From positions 8,432,001 through 8,496,000 of the forward strand of contig CM069439.1 in NCBI GenBank assembly GCA_035610365.1: 64,000 nt of DNA, written 5' to 3'. The notes under the pieces were generated by a model, which saw only the letters and a list, made by a program, of their open reading frames with translations, ran no database searches and was not told where the DNA came from. This document shows positions 12,501 through 21,799 of the stretch, piece after piece. The position numbers and the translations under genes were made by a program. The stretch is from Aquatica leii. Lineage: Eukaryota > Arthropoda > Insecta > Coleoptera > Lampyridae. Position 1 is the first letter of the stretch. Each line of letters begins with the position of its first letter.

Positions 12501-15500
12501 TCACATTTGGTTTATCAAATTTATCTCGTACAGGCGTTTCTTCAAATGAAACTAAAAAAAACATTTAACTAAGTTAGACTTAAATAGTACTTACTGGAGT
12601 ACAATTATCGTTTAATTTCGTATGGAAGACTAGACCACTGTTGGTTACATCTTGAAAAGAAGAGTTCGGTGTAATTGACTTAGTTTGTTCCAATACATCA
12701 CATTTCTCGTTATCCAACTGCTGCAAGTTTCTGAACAAACTTTTATTTTTATTACTATCTTCAGAATCAACCATTCTTTTGTATTCCTCCATCATATCTC
12801 TATCACTCCTTGTTATATTTTTACGTAACACCAATCTCTTTCCACTTTTAAAGGATAAATTGTTGGAGGAAGTTGTTTTATCAACTACATCGTCCAATAA
12901 CGCGTACTAAAATAAATTGTGCGATGAAAAGAATCTGACCTTGTAAACGTAGCACTTACCTTACAACCTGGATACGAAAGACTCGTATTACGAGGCTTTA
13001 TTAATGTTCTATATTTACTTATGTTCTTTTCGATACTTGTTACAGGCATTGGAGCTTGATCCAAAATCTCTTTCAATGCTTTCGGATCAGTCGTATTATG
13101 AGTCTTTCCTTTAAGCGCATCCAACAGAAAATCATAATGCGGAAATGGATCGTAAATTTGTTCTACGTGAGTGTGAAAGTCCTGGTTTGGTTGTGCGTCA
13201 AATCCAACAGACTGATTTAAAGGTGCTTGTTGCTGATTCATCATAAATCCACTGCTTGGTGTATTAAAAAAGTTGCCTTGAGTAGAACCACCAAACAAAG
13301 ATTTGTTCGCACCATAAAATGTATTAGTGTTTGATTGCGCACCTGCTCAAACACAATATTGTTATAGTACTTTAATATTTTATCGGATTGCTGTATGAGT
13401 TTAGAGATGAAGAGGACTATGAGTACGAATTTCAATTTTTTTTAACTAATAGACAAGAGAATCTTATATCATATGCGTTTCCATTATTTTGAAATAACAA
13501 TAAGAAAGCAAAAAATAGTATCAATATCATTTATAAAAAGTGTAATAAAACTTACTAGCACTCGCGTTAAATTAAGCTTAAATGAATACTTTTCGAACAA
13601 ATTTTATACACTGTGCTATTAACAAGTTCTTCGTTTGGTTTTAATCAATCAAATAAATCCCAACAATCGCGAATTAGAATTTAACAATAATGGCATACCT
13701 CACGGTGCCGTTATCGTAAAAATACAAAATTCTTTGGCAATCGCAGAACGATAAAACAAAATAAATGCATAATTTCAATCAAAAATGAAATTCCTAACAA
13801 TTCCTATTCGACCACAATAAAAAAATATGCTTTCATTTTATTGAAGAAAATTTATCATCTGAAAGCGTTTAAGCCTTTATTCACTACGTTAATAGTTATT
13901 TAACATACAAGGTTGTTAATCATAGCGATCGAGACATTTTAACGCCGTGAGCGAGTGTAGTGAGCGAACGCGTTAATATTGTCGAGATTATTTGTCGCCG
14001 AATAACAAACGAGTTAGTTTTCAAGTTTTTCCGTTGATCGTACTTTATAAGAAAATTCAAGTATACGTAACCCGTTGTTATATCTACTAGTCGGACAATA
14101 TCGTTATAGCAGTGGTTGCTAACGGTTTCATTGGTTGCTATACAAAATCGTACATTAATAGGGGTTATTAAAGATCTATTTCTGATACATTATTATACGT
14201 TAATATTACTATTAACAGATGATCGACGGAAAAAACAATTAATTATCTGATTACATTTTGCTAGTGCTACTCACACAAAGAAAATCTAGATTGAGAATGA
14301 AATAATTTATAGCTGGACCAGAGATTGAAAACTCATAATTAATTAATAAAAAACTAAACATTCAATTAAGCTGAATCAACTTTAACCCTAAGATGCAGAA
14401 CATGTTCGATATAAGACTTTACACAACACGGGCCTGGAAAATATGTTCCTATTAGTATTTTTACGGTCAATATCGGTTGGACACAATGAACATTTCTTTC
14501 TCTTGACGTCAGTTACTTTTTGAACACTCGACGAACCAGAAATGTCAATGAAATGTTTCATTACTTTTAAAACACATTTTCCTAGTTCGGGGTTTTTAGA
14601 TCTCTTCTGCATATGCAGTAACATCAGCTCTGATACCTATTGTACTTCCTTTACTACTAAAATTACGACCGTTTCACGTATCAGTGGACCTAGCATGAGG
14701 CTGTGTAGAACTGATACCTCTTAAATCGTATCTACTGCACTACTAACTATCTAAACCACAATTTATTTATATGAGGCTGTTTTAGGGGTTAGTAATACAC
14801 AATTATTATATATACAGCACATTAAATCTCTCGCTGACATTGGTCCTTCGAGCCGGATCATTCAACATTAACTTGTTTGATCACTGACACTTACCCTAGC
14901 ATCTGGTATTGTTTAAATATTGATTACAAGCTCTTTGACTAAATCTTTCGGGAATAATCTCAGTTTGTGAGTATGTTACCATCTACTCCACCTTCATTTT
15001 GTTATAATATAAAATTATATCTAACTTCTTGGCACTATCGCTGATAAAGGTGCGATGCATGCTAAAATTTTATATCTATTTTTTTAGACGCGTAGCACAC
15101 CATAGTAAAATTGTTTCTAAAACAAAACATCGAAGAACAAACTGGGAAATCTCTAGACAGTTTTGAGTCTTTAGCAATATGTCGTTTATTTTGCCTTAGT
15201 GTGCCAACAACTGTCAAATTGGTAGCTAATGGAACACTTGTGAAGAAATTATCTATTGTAAGGTTCAGCCTAGAATTTATCTGAACAACTTTCAGTCCTG
15301 AATTCTTAGACCGTGGTTCACCAAATTGCCGTCCCACATCAATCATGCAATCGATAGCGTATCCGGAGCTGGATTCACGTATCCAAAATATATTGAAGTC
15401 ATATTTTACAGGTTTGCAAAAAATAATACAAATATTACACTGTTCAATAAAAAGATGCCAGATGTAACATATCTTCGCTAATTTGTCAGTTTTCAAACAC

Positions 15501-18500
15501 ATCTTGCAAGTTCTATCATCAAACCTTATCTATCTTATTTATTCGTATAGGAAAACTGACCTAGTTACTAGATGAGATCAGCAAATTCTTGAGAAAATCG
15601 TGCGCACGTCCCAACTTCGTTCTACTCAACATCTTTCCATTCCTTTGATTTGGCACGATACACTCGTTTACGTTGTAAACTTGTAGTTTGCGATTTCTTG
15701 TAAAATTGCATCAGTCATAAACAATTGCAAAGTTTCTCAAGCCAGTAGAACGACGAATAATATTGTTTCCGTACTTTGCTGTATTCCAGTCTAAACCACT
15801 CTGAGCAAGTCGATAAACAATCGAATTGTTAGCTGCGCATGTAATCGTGAATCATTACTACCACTTGAATAGCTTTTGGAATCATTATAACTTCCTTCTC
15901 CAAAATTTTCGTCAACGTCTGCATTATCTTCAGATTTAACTTCGCTTTCACTGGATGGCTGCTAGTTTGACTAACACAGTTTCTTCATCCATCACAATCA
16001 CCAAATCTGGCACTAATTTCTGTCCACTTGCCGCCATTCTAACTGTAACGCAACACCTTACAAACTGAGAGCAACTAAATGCATCTTTCTGACCAAGCGC
16101 TTATATACCATTCTGAATCTGCAAGTCGCAACCTGCACGCATACACACAAGCTGTTTAAAAGCAGACTGGGCCTCAGAAACCCGTGTTGTATAAACTCAG
16201 GGTAACTGTAAAACATTTTTTTTTATATAACTGCTTTACATTAAAGTCTGCCGGTAATATATTAATCTACAAATTTGTAAAACCACAGTTTCTTGACTAA
16301 AGAGAATTAAAAAATTATAAGCTCTAAAAGGAATCAATCACCCGCCAGGCCTATTTTGTGCATCCTAGCATTAAATAAATTAACAAATCAATCGCATCAT
16401 AAAGTTAGTCTGCTGCAGCTCTAAACTCTTCTTTTATAAACGCTGAAATAAATAACTCACCAAGTCCAAACCCTGTTTGAAATGTAGGCTGAGCAGGTTT
16501 CTGTATAGCATTAAATGGATTTTGTGTAGCTGGAGTAGAAAACAAATTAGTTGGTTGTCCAAAAGCAGGAGTTGTAGTCAAATTGGTGGAGCCAAAGCTA
16601 CCAAACCCAGTAGCTGGTTTTGATGTTTGAAAGAAACTCGGTTGACTAGTAGATGGTTGATTAAAAGCAAATACAGGTTGTTGATTACTAAATACAGATT
16701 GAGTTGTAGTTTTGCCGAAAAGACCTCCTGCATTCTAAAAATAAATTTATACAAAAATGCTTCGATTTTGTTTATACATACCTGAGTAGCATTTGGAAAA
16801 AGGTTATTTCCGAATCCACTAGGCGCTTGAGTAGTTGCAGTGGCACCGAAGACGCTTTGTGTTGGTTGATTTCCAAAAGGTTTTCCGATATTACTTGTAC
16901 CAAACGCGGAAGGTGCAGTATTAAAACTAAACGAATTCGTAGTTGGCGTCGTTCCAAACCCTGTGTTTGGTTTTCCAAACAGTGACGGTTGTGTAGCTTG
17001 GTTACTTATATTGAACCCTGATGTAGCTGGGCTACCAAATGTTGTAGTTTGACCAAAAGCTGTCTTGTTGTCTGTTTGTCCAAATAGAGAAGGAGCGGTT
17101 GATGCTGGAGCACCAAACGGGGTAGCTCCAAAACCGGTTTGCGGACCTTTACGATTAGCTTGATAGTCCTCCCAACGTAATTCCTCGAGAGATTTTCCTT
17201 CATATTCTTTCATACACGTAATGCAATGATGCTTCGTGTTTATTGAATGTGTCACGCCACTTTTTTGCATTGTATCTGTTCCAGTAGCTGGATTAAACTT
17301 AATGACTGTTCCCATCTGTGCGGTACCACCAAAGCCGGAAGAAGCTCCAAATACTGCTCCAGAAGTTGATGGCTGGAAGTTTTGTGTTTGTTGTTGTCCA
17401 AAAAGCGTCGAAGTCGAAGCTCCAAATCCAAATGACGGTGTTTTATTTTGTTGGCCAAATGTCGAGGTGGACGATGACGTAAATAATCCGTTTGTCCCGC
17501 TACTAACACCGACATTTTGTTGTTGTCCAAATAATCCTGTTCCTAAAAAAAAATGAATGCAGTTTTATATCAATATAAAGTATAACACGACCTAATTATA
17601 ATTTTAAAGTATCAAGGTACAGTGGTGTTGCCACTCAAACAAACAAAAAAAATTCAAAATGGTTGAATATTTTCAATTTTACTCAATTTACTAAACAGTT
17701 CTCAAACTACTTCAGTAGACCGAAAATTCCAAGAATAACATAAAACATAGTGCAAAAGCACTGACAAGAATGCAATTTAAGAAAAGAAAAAACCAAGTCA
17801 TAAACTATGAAGCGCATTTATCTATGTACACGAACTATATATGTCACAATAAATAGATGAATTTAATAACATTCTTTTTATTATTCATTCCTCCATTTAA
17901 AGAAAAACAAATAGAATGGCACTACAATAAAGTTTTATTTATACTAATTCAGGTAACACTTTTATTACCATCTTCCATTCTGGATAAAAAAAAAAGTGCA
18001 GAAGAAATCAACTGCGTCATGTGACAAAGGTACGTCTTGTGATTGGTTTTACATATAGAATTTACCCAGAATGTAAATTTGTAATAAAAGATTGTCATAA
18101 TTTAGTTGGTTTTTCACTTTCTTACATTCTGTCACAAAAAAACATTTGTTTATTGCATATTATTAAGTTTCCTTATATGTATAATTAGTTGATACGTTTT
18201 TATTCCATGCAAATTTCCTTAAACGTGTGCAATTAGAACAGGGTTATTTAATTACAGCTTAAGTATTATAAAATACTTACCAAATCCAGTTTGTTGTGAA
18301 GTTCCACCAAAAGTAGGTAATGCAGTGTTTGAAAATAAAGTTCCAGTATTTTGTGGGGCCGTAGAACCAAATAATGGTGCCGTTTGTCCAAATCCTGCAG
18401 TGTTTGATTTTCCAAAAAATTGTGTTTGACCAAATGGAGTTTGATTTGTTGTTGAAGTGTTTCCAAATCCTAATCGACATATTTTTAAGTTTTCAAAACG

Positions 18501-18745
18501 CAATTAGCAAAACTATAAGTAAGATTGCACCATTTGGATCCAAACAATGAACAACTCTCTTCTATAGAGTAAAAGAATATCTCACAAATAGATTCATACA
18601 AAAGCTGAGATAACACCTGTTTAACCTCCAGCGAGATTCGTTTACTATGGGAACTAACAATAAAACAATGGAATTATAAACACTTACCAAATGCAGGCGT
18701 GGAAGTTGACGTTCCGAAAGCGGGTTTATTTAAATTGGAAAACAT
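1..18745 (-). CDS. Nup98-96: Nup98-96 nucleoporin precursor (3' end outside window)
   Basis: This gene makes a precursor that cuts itself into Nup98, an FG nucleoporin that also binds Rae1 and mRNA export factors, and Nup96, a scaffold subunit of the Nup107-160 Y-complex. The exons are complement(18688..18745, 18281..18469, 16782..17542, 16461..16734, 12960..13342, 12595..12906, 12390..12551, 5383..6626, 5080..5333, 4456..5028, 1..507). About 1570 residues lie in the window and the C-terminus is missing. Domains in order are GLFG/FG repeats (1-80), FG plus GLEBS (about 160-215), more FG repeats (to about 470), a linker with a conserved KRLVLRKN patch (about 555-710), the autoproteolytic domain (about 775-925) and Nup96 (about 925 on). 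All junctions are GT-AG and keep phase, except exon 6 to exon 7, which is one base out with the obvious sites. Introns of 3.1, 3.9 and 5.8 kb are packed with transposon relics. Confidence 0.95.
508..1849. other. Nup98-96 intron 10 (part): decayed coding-like DNA
   Basis: The plus strand between about 620 and 1840 has the composition of an old protein-coding element, being less AT-rich and rich in CAA/ACC codons. It has three broken open stretches near 797-1042, 1066-1440 and 1534-1725. An A-run at 1426-1438 lies inside it. The last stretch has a YTYIDGILTVSATEDHL pattern that faintly recalls the YVDD region of Penelope-like reverse transcriptases. I cannot assign it to a family with confidence. 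Confidence 0.35.
1850..3475 (+). mobile_element. Tc1/mariner (IS630-type) DNA transposon relic
   Basis: The ends are imperfect inverted repeats of about 120 bp. Left 1850-1975 and the reverse complement of 3290-3475 share TTAATAC, ACCCGAAAAT, GTTAGAA, ATCATTG/CTCATTG, AACAAAC, TTTTTGATTT and GTTTTTCGAAAAGT blocks in the same order. Between them lies a decayed transposase on the plus strand. The element sits in Nup98-96 intron 10, with its coding strand opposite to the gene. Outer ends and target duplication are not sharp. Confidence 0.72.
2395..3195 (+). pseudogene. transposase pseudogene (IS630/Tc1 superfamily)
   Basis: Pieces in different frames follow the order of a transposase family very common in insects. 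They are an N-terminal helix piece with IYRRRYPNRQ (about 2430-2463), VNHVTVWQALKEQGLHPKNF (about 2626-2690), LLFCRWFL (about 2714-2737), VILFTDEACFTRNDVWNY (about 2770-2825) with the first catalytic Asp, then GPIAWPARHPNLTPLDFMFW (about 2970-3030), the usual PWP-RSPDL-PLDFFLWG block. Stops and frame changes separate them, so no functional product is possible. Confidence 0.75.
3476..4455. other. Nup98-96 intron 10, remainder
   Basis: AT-rich intronic DNA. A purine-rich plus-strand stretch (3544-3780) is open for 78 codons but resembles no family I know and has no start context. I see nothing else supportable. Confidence 0.5.
4456..5028 (-). CDS. Nup98-96: Nup98-96 exon 10, Nup96 helical scaffold
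   Basis: This exon encodes the middle of the Nup96 solenoid (LALDLQYRLLELY, GYTKHIGDFHL). It joins exon 11 as DFHLSWFLL, the counterpart of the GDFRTSWHLW region in vertebrate Nup96. The donor is GTAAGTGAG. The following intron is 3.9 kb and holds the Tc1/IS630-type relic. Confidence 0.93.
5080..5333 (-). CDS. Nup98-96: Nup98-96 exon 9, Nup96 helical scaffold
   Basis: The sequence starts FIWEDYLKAVFE and continues with alternating helices (LPTFSITSTLELLNKY, YYSQIWDLCRILWG). This matches the start of the Nup96 alpha-solenoid that binds Sec13 and Nup107 in the Y-complex. The exon enters in phase 0 from NDK and leaves with two bases that form a Trp codon with exon 10. Confidence 0.92.
5383..6626 (-). 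CDS. Nup98-96: Nup98-96 exon 8, autoproteolytic domain and start of Nup96
   Basis: This exon encodes the Nup98 autoproteolytic domain. Recognisable landmarks are KGECIVKGFTIGRTGYGCVY, LDDIVHFR, KPPVGQGLNRRAQVTLE and GSWLFTVNHFSKYKF. The cleavage site is HF|S, with the Ser codon at 6012..6010 (about residue 919). The His, Phe and Ser needed for the N-to-O acyl shift are all intact, so self-cleavage is expected. The rest is the acidic, disordered start of Nup96 (SSDEECERF, DDESSDVG), which is usual. Confidence 0.95.
6627..7645. other. Nup98-96 intron 7, 5'-proximal unassigned part
   Basis: AT-rich intron sequence on the low-coordinate side of the Tc1-like element. Apart from the TTAA-flanked MITE at 7083-7185 I see no coding or repeat signal. 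Confidence 0.5.
7083..7185. mobile_element. 103-bp TTAA-flanked MITE, piggyBac-like
   Basis: Both ends begin with TTAA followed by matching inverted repeats. The left end is TTAACACGGTAAGCGCCA and the right end (reverse complement) is TTAAGACGTTAAGCGCCA, 15 of 18 positions identical. TTAA is the target of piggyBac transposases. At 103 bp it can only be a non-autonomous remnant mobilised in trans. Confidence 0.55.
7646..8705 (+). repeat. left inverted-repeat arm of the Tc1-like element
   Basis: This arm is complementary to 10895-11732 in ordered blocks with small gaps. It is about 200 bp longer than the right arm because of an insertion or deletion around 8000-8330. Confidence 0.78.
8780..10795 (+). 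pseudogene. Tc1-like transposase pseudogene, split
   Basis: The N-terminal helix-turn-helix piece at about 8780-8995 reads ISRTIVGCIRVKWYRDHT then GSGR and is broken by stops. The central and C-terminal part starts near 10200 (ARKKFLEKTIKKKLW) and includes FSVNVWSWASSHGPGLCW (about 10425-10480) and IQILYLENDLIFQQ (about 10530-10570). DNAPKHTSRWCKTG, with the second catalytic Asp, follows only after about 130 bp of non-matching DNA (10704-10747). About 1 kb of unrelated AT-rich sequence separates the two halves. The C-terminal Glu region is missing. Confidence 0.75.
10895..11732 (-). repeat. right inverted-repeat arm of the Tc1-like element
   Basis: The reverse complement of this arm follows the left arm from terminus inward. 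Its outermost sequence is TGTACACTCAAGTGAACAA. Confidence 0.78.
11733..12389. other. Nup98-96 intron 7, exon-7-proximal part
   Basis: AT-rich intron sequence without recognisable features. A 66-codon open stretch at 12114-12314 shows no family resemblance and is probably chance. Confidence 0.5.
12390..12551 (-). CDS. Nup98-96: Nup98-96 exon 7, linker
   Basis: A short linker exon reading SFEETPVRDKFDKPNVK and ending DGSPY plus one base, which joins the protease exon as SPYAKTNKTVRF. The acceptor is a T-rich TTTTTTTTAG. The intron to exon 6 would be only 43 bp. Downstream lies the 5.8-kb intron holding the Tc1-like element. Confidence 0.8.
12595..12906 (-). CDS. Nup98-96: Nup98-96 exon 6, linker
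   Basis: This linker exon contains SGKRLVLRKN, equivalent to the KKLVLKN patch conserved in Nup98 before the protease domain, then a charged Glu/Asp/Asn-rich stretch. The obvious donor (GTAAGTACT just below 12595) leaves the frame in phase 0. The next exon needs one carried-over base, so the 3' end is uncertain. A weak GT at 12602..12601 would restore phase. Confidence 0.85.
12960..13342 (-). CDS. Nup98-96: Nup98-96 exon 5, end of FG region and linker
   Basis: The last FG motifs (SLFGGSTQG) give way to a non-FG linker with DPFPHYDFLLDALKGK and a helix-rich stretch. This is the expected transition from the barrier domain to the segment before the autoproteolytic domain. The donor is GTAAGTGC in phase 0, and the next exon continues YALLDDVVDK. 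Confidence 0.92.
13343..14380. other. Nup98-96 intron 4, part, with a GC-richer hairpin
   Basis: AT-rich intron. The only local anomaly is TTAACGC (13939-13945) paired with GCGTTAA (13970-13976). The loop contains two GTGAGCGA/AGTGAGCGA units. Confidence 0.5.
14381..16206 (-). mobile_element. piggyBac transposon relic
   Basis: One end is TTTAACCCTAAGATGCAG at 14381. The other, reverse complemented from 16206, is GTTACCCTGAGTTTATACAACACGGG-like. Both ends share CCCT(A/G)AG and, a few tens of bases in, ACAACACGGG. The right target is decayed from TTAA. The body holds a decayed piggyBac transposase on the minus strand, the same orientation as Nup98-96, whose intron 4 it occupies. Confidence 0.75.
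14400..16045 (-). pseudogene. piggyBac transposase pseudogene
   Basis: A plausible N-terminus MAASGQKLVPDLVIVMDEET lies near 16036-15977. The best preserved part (15502-15062) reads KPVKYDFNIFWI, then LTIDNFFTSVPLATNLTVVG and GTLRQNKRHIA, the DDE-core signature of piggyBac with the middle Asp in TIDNFFTS. The C-terminal cysteine-rich zinc-binding end appears at 14530-14400 (KRKKCSLCPTDIDRKN). Stops and frameshifts between the blocks make it non-functional. Confidence 0.8.
16461..16734 (-). CDS. Nup98-96: Nup98-96 exon 4, FG repeats
   Basis: This exon continues the FG domain (GGLFGKTTT, SVFSNQ, GFGSFGST, AFGQPTN, GFGLG). It joins in phase to exon 3 (NATQ then NAGGLFG) and to exon 5 (GFGLG then AQSNTN). 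The downstream 3.1-kb intron holds the piggyBac relic. Confidence 0.93.
16782..17542 (-). CDS. Nup98-96: Nup98-96 exon 3, FG repeats and GLEBS motif
   Basis: The longest FG exon. Flanked by FG/GLFG repeats is the GLEBS segment at about residues 160-215. It starts GTVIKFNPATGTDTM and ends KSLEELRWEDYQANRKGPQ, a close match to the known Rae1/Gle2-binding sequence of metazoan Nup98. Its presence says the protein should recruit Rae1 for mRNA export and mitotic checkpoint roles. Position and spacing from the start match vertebrate Nup98. The exon ends in phase 0 at a GTATGT donor. Confidence 0.95.
17543..18280. other. Nup98-96 intron 2
   Basis: A 738-bp AT-rich intron between FG exons. No repeat or coding signal seen. 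Confidence 0.6.
18281..18469 (-). CDS. Nup98-96: Nup98-96 exon 2, GLFG/FG repeats
   Basis: This exon has FG dipeptides spaced by Thr/Gln/Asn/Ser-rich linkers (FGNTS, FGQTQ, FFGKSN, GFGQT, LFGST). Such sequence forms the disordered permeability-barrier part of Nup98. The acceptor is AG at 18471..18470 and the donor is GTAAGTATT. Two alternative frames are also open here, which reflects the repetitive Q/N/T codons rather than overlapping genes. Confidence 0.93.
18688..18745 (-). CDS. Nup98-96: Nup98-96 exon 1, start codon
   Basis: The ATG at 18745..18743 opens a short exon starting MFSNLNKPAFG, a typical Nup98 N-terminus whose first FG motif appears within a dozen residues. It ends with a GTAAGT donor and leaves one base that joins the next exon as a Gly codon, giving AFGFGN. 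No other in-frame ATG is needed. The 5' UTR and promoter lie above 18745 and are not recognisable. Confidence 0.86.
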
Positions 18746-20640
18746 CACTACAATTGCATCATCAAATTAAATGAGAAATTAGTATAGTAGTTTATTTGTT
18801 AAAACGCATTTTCCTCAACAAAATGAGTAATACAACACCAAGATAACTGAAAATATTTTCGCTTCATACTCGCATGCGTAACAACATCGACATTTGTTCC
18901 GCCATCTACATTTTAAATAATGAACCTTATCAAATTCGCGGTGTCAGATTTTGTTCCTTTGCAATGAGAACATTTCCAGCCCTCAATTCGAAAAGGAAAT
19001 TGGATAAATATTTTGTTACGTTAATTTATATATTGAACACTTTTTGCCTGATACAGTAAATTTAAATGAGTCTTTTCGTATCAAAATGATTTTCTATAAA
19101 ATTATAATATAAAAAAAAGTAGTGACATAAACCATATTTATTCGATAAAAATACTACAAAAAAAATTCTACTTGATGCCAAAATTTTTATAGTTTTTGGA
19201 AATTCTAAATTTCTTACATTGATGTAATGGTTGTTGCATACACAAATGTAACCATCGGAAATTGGATAATTATTATAAACGAAAACGATATACAGTATGT
19301 CAATAAAATAAATAAAATGTATGTTTGTTTATTATCGTTGCGTGGAAGAAAAGCTGGGATTTTATTTTTTTTCTCCGAATTTTATGAATGTTAATTTAAA
19401 TTTTTTAGTTTATTACTGTGGAGACATTTCGACTTTTTTAAATAGAACCTCAGATTTTTTGACCAGAAATAAAAAGTACATTTTTTTCTGATTTTAGAAA
19501 TAACCCATATGTGGTATTTTAAGTAAATAGTTTTTGATAAACAAAAATTAAAACAACGTAAAGTAATAATTTATTCTAGCAACGATTGAAATTTTATACT
19601 AAGTGCTCAAATTGCTACCCATTTACTTCCTGAGAATGATAAAGTCGATTCTTCTAAAACATCCCTCATTTCTTAATTGATATTTCTACACTTATAACCT
19701 TATTGTTTTCAGATCTTCAAAATCTCGAAAATTTGTTAAATACACTAGATTTTAGATACCTCCAAAGAAAAAATTAAGTAGGGTACTGTGTATAGCTTCA
19801 TCACTAAAGCTCAAATAGTTGAGAAAATCGGGTTAGTGACATTCATCACTTCACAAAATTAAAGTCTACCATCATAATCCTCTTCCTTTAGTTCCTGAAG
19901 TGTGTATCTCCTGCGGAGATAAAATTGTGCGAGGCAATGCACAGACCATATACTAACTCAGAACCTCGGCGATTATGATACACCGGCGGTAGCTTAATTC
20001 TAATATTTAGATTTACACAAAGCGTAACGAAGGGTTGGAAGATTCCGTGGCTTTCACACGTTGATAAATAATGTTTATATTATAACTACAATTAGATAAT
20101 AAAAATTAAACAAATTTAAACCGCACAACGTACAATGATCATAATTGAAAATAAACATAAAAATTTTAAAAAATAATTTCTTCTAGGTGGTAAATTAAGA
20201 ATTTATTGGAATGTGAACGGGCATATTTCGCAAAATGAACGAAGGTCTTGTGATAACCAGAACTAGCATTGACCTAATTGAACGATGTCGCCGCTGATAA
20301 TATGCTTGATTAAATACTCAATTGCAATCTAAGCAGTTTCCCAAAAATGCACAATCAAATATAAGTTATAATTCAAATTCAAAAAATGTGGAATTTACGC
20401 ATTCTTTAAATTAACGTCAAAGTACGAAAGTACAATAATTAAATAATATCTTCACTTGACAAAATAATAATAGCAAGTCCCCGATATTTTAAATTTATAG
20501 AAAAAGAATCTCGAGCTGCAAATAATAAATAGAAACGAAAATACTATATGCAACCAACATCACAAAGTTTAATAAATTTTAATATAAAGTTTGACTGAAG
20601 AAAATTAATCTAACAGACACTAGATTGTTACAAGTGATGT
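18746..20640. other. Upstream region of Nup98-96, unassigned
   Basis: AT-rich intergenic DNA that should contain the Nup98-96 promoter and 5' UTR. No core promoter element is convincing. The open stretch at 18874-19059 lacks any family resemblance. Confidence 0.45.
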
Positions 20641-20702
20641 CACTTTACTAACATTAGAAAGTTTTCCGGGTGTAGACCATGTTGATAGTGTTATCAAAGT
20701 TG

Positions 20703-20745
20703 CCAACGTTTCGTCCACTTAAAGTAGTAGACATTAATCTAACAA
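20703..20745 (-). ncRNA. possible hammerhead-ribozyme remnant of a Penelope-like element
   Basis: Read on the minus strand, the segment has an ATTAATGT in the place of the CTGATGA core, a short stem-loop GTCTACTACTTTAAGTGGAC, then CGAAACG, the second conserved core strand. Penelope-like elements are known to carry hammerhead motifs in their terminal repeats, and PLE reverse transcriptase sequence lies just downstream. The first core strand is degenerate and the strand is opposite to the RT, so this is tentative. Confidence 0.3.
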
Positions 20746-20929
20746 AGAACCACTACAGAGTTAGGTAATAAATTTGTGAACCAAGGTAGATTCCGAACCA
20801 TAGAAATGGCTTTCTTTGATAACATTACTGACCATCAGTATAATACCACTCTACGGCTAACCACTGACACTGACAATTGTTGGAATCCAAAAATTAAAAA
20901 GTTTCCTCTACTACTTGTTTCGTGAAAAC

Positions 20930-21725
20930 GGTTGCCAATCTATCTAGTTCGACTCTCACAGTCACCGAATAGGAATCGGTGCTATCCAAGAGTTTGAATT
21001 TTGTTGTTGCTTCCAGACGCATTGCCAAAGAAGACATATTATATGCTATTCAGTCTTCTATAAAACATCTTCTCCGCCACATCTCATCATCTTAAATCAT
21101 TTCAAGTTCCTAAATCAAATATTTCTAAGTCAGAAGAGTTAGCTTTGAAGAGTCACCGTAGGAACCGCGATATCGTCGTTCTTCCAGCCGACAAAAGTAA
21201 CGCTGCTGTCATTTTGAACCAAACTGAGTACGTTGAGAAAATACATTATATTCTGTCAAAGAATACGTACGCTGAAGATCGAATGCGAGGTCAGCAAAAT
21301 CATCAGATCTTCGAATCTACTTCCTGAAACCAAACATCCACTTATCCCCTCATATACTAAACCACCACAAACAAGGTATACCTTTTAGACCTATCTTAGC
21401 CAAGTTTTTGTCTTTTTGTCCATCATTATTTCCGAATTTACAGATAAAATCTCTTCTCACATTCTCAACTCTCATCATTTCATTAAACGTTTGAAATCTA
21501 TTATAAAACTGGAACACCAGGATCTTTTTAAGAGTTTTGATGTCATTTGACTTTTTACCAAAGTTCCTATTAGAGATTTGCTAATTATCATCAACCAAAT
21601 TCTGTCTTACCATGCCAAAGTTTTGAGTTTAGTTTCTGTTATTGATAAGTGTTTATCATCCACTTACTTTTAATTTGATAACAGGTTTTGCAAATAATAT
21701 AATATCTCCTGTTGAAACCAACATC
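20930..21725 (+). pseudogene. Penelope-like element reverse transcriptase pseudogene
   Basis: Blocks in order, across frames: VLSKSLNFVVASRRI, then NRDIVVLPADKSNAAVILNQ (21154-21213), HKQGIPFRPILAKFLSF, NSHHFIKRLKSI, LFKSFDV.LFTKVPIRDLL (catalytic region A, with Asp of SFDV) and VIDKCLSSTYF. This succession, including the ADKG-like motif and SFDVVSLFTNVP-like motif, is typical of Penelope-like RTs. The catalytic YVDD block and the GIY-YIG endonuclease are not found downstream, where LINE sequence begins. Multiple frameshifts and stops. Confidence 0.75.
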
Positions 21726-21799
21726 CTAATATCAAATTTACTTTTATTTTTAATTTATTATCAAAGTCCACCGTTCCTCGCCCTAAAGAATATGACATT

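Noticed and set aside
16578-17556. Several long open frames on both strands over the Nup98 FG exons
   Set aside because: They are shadows of the FG-repeat codons; only the frame with FG/GLEBS sequence and matching splice sites is supported.
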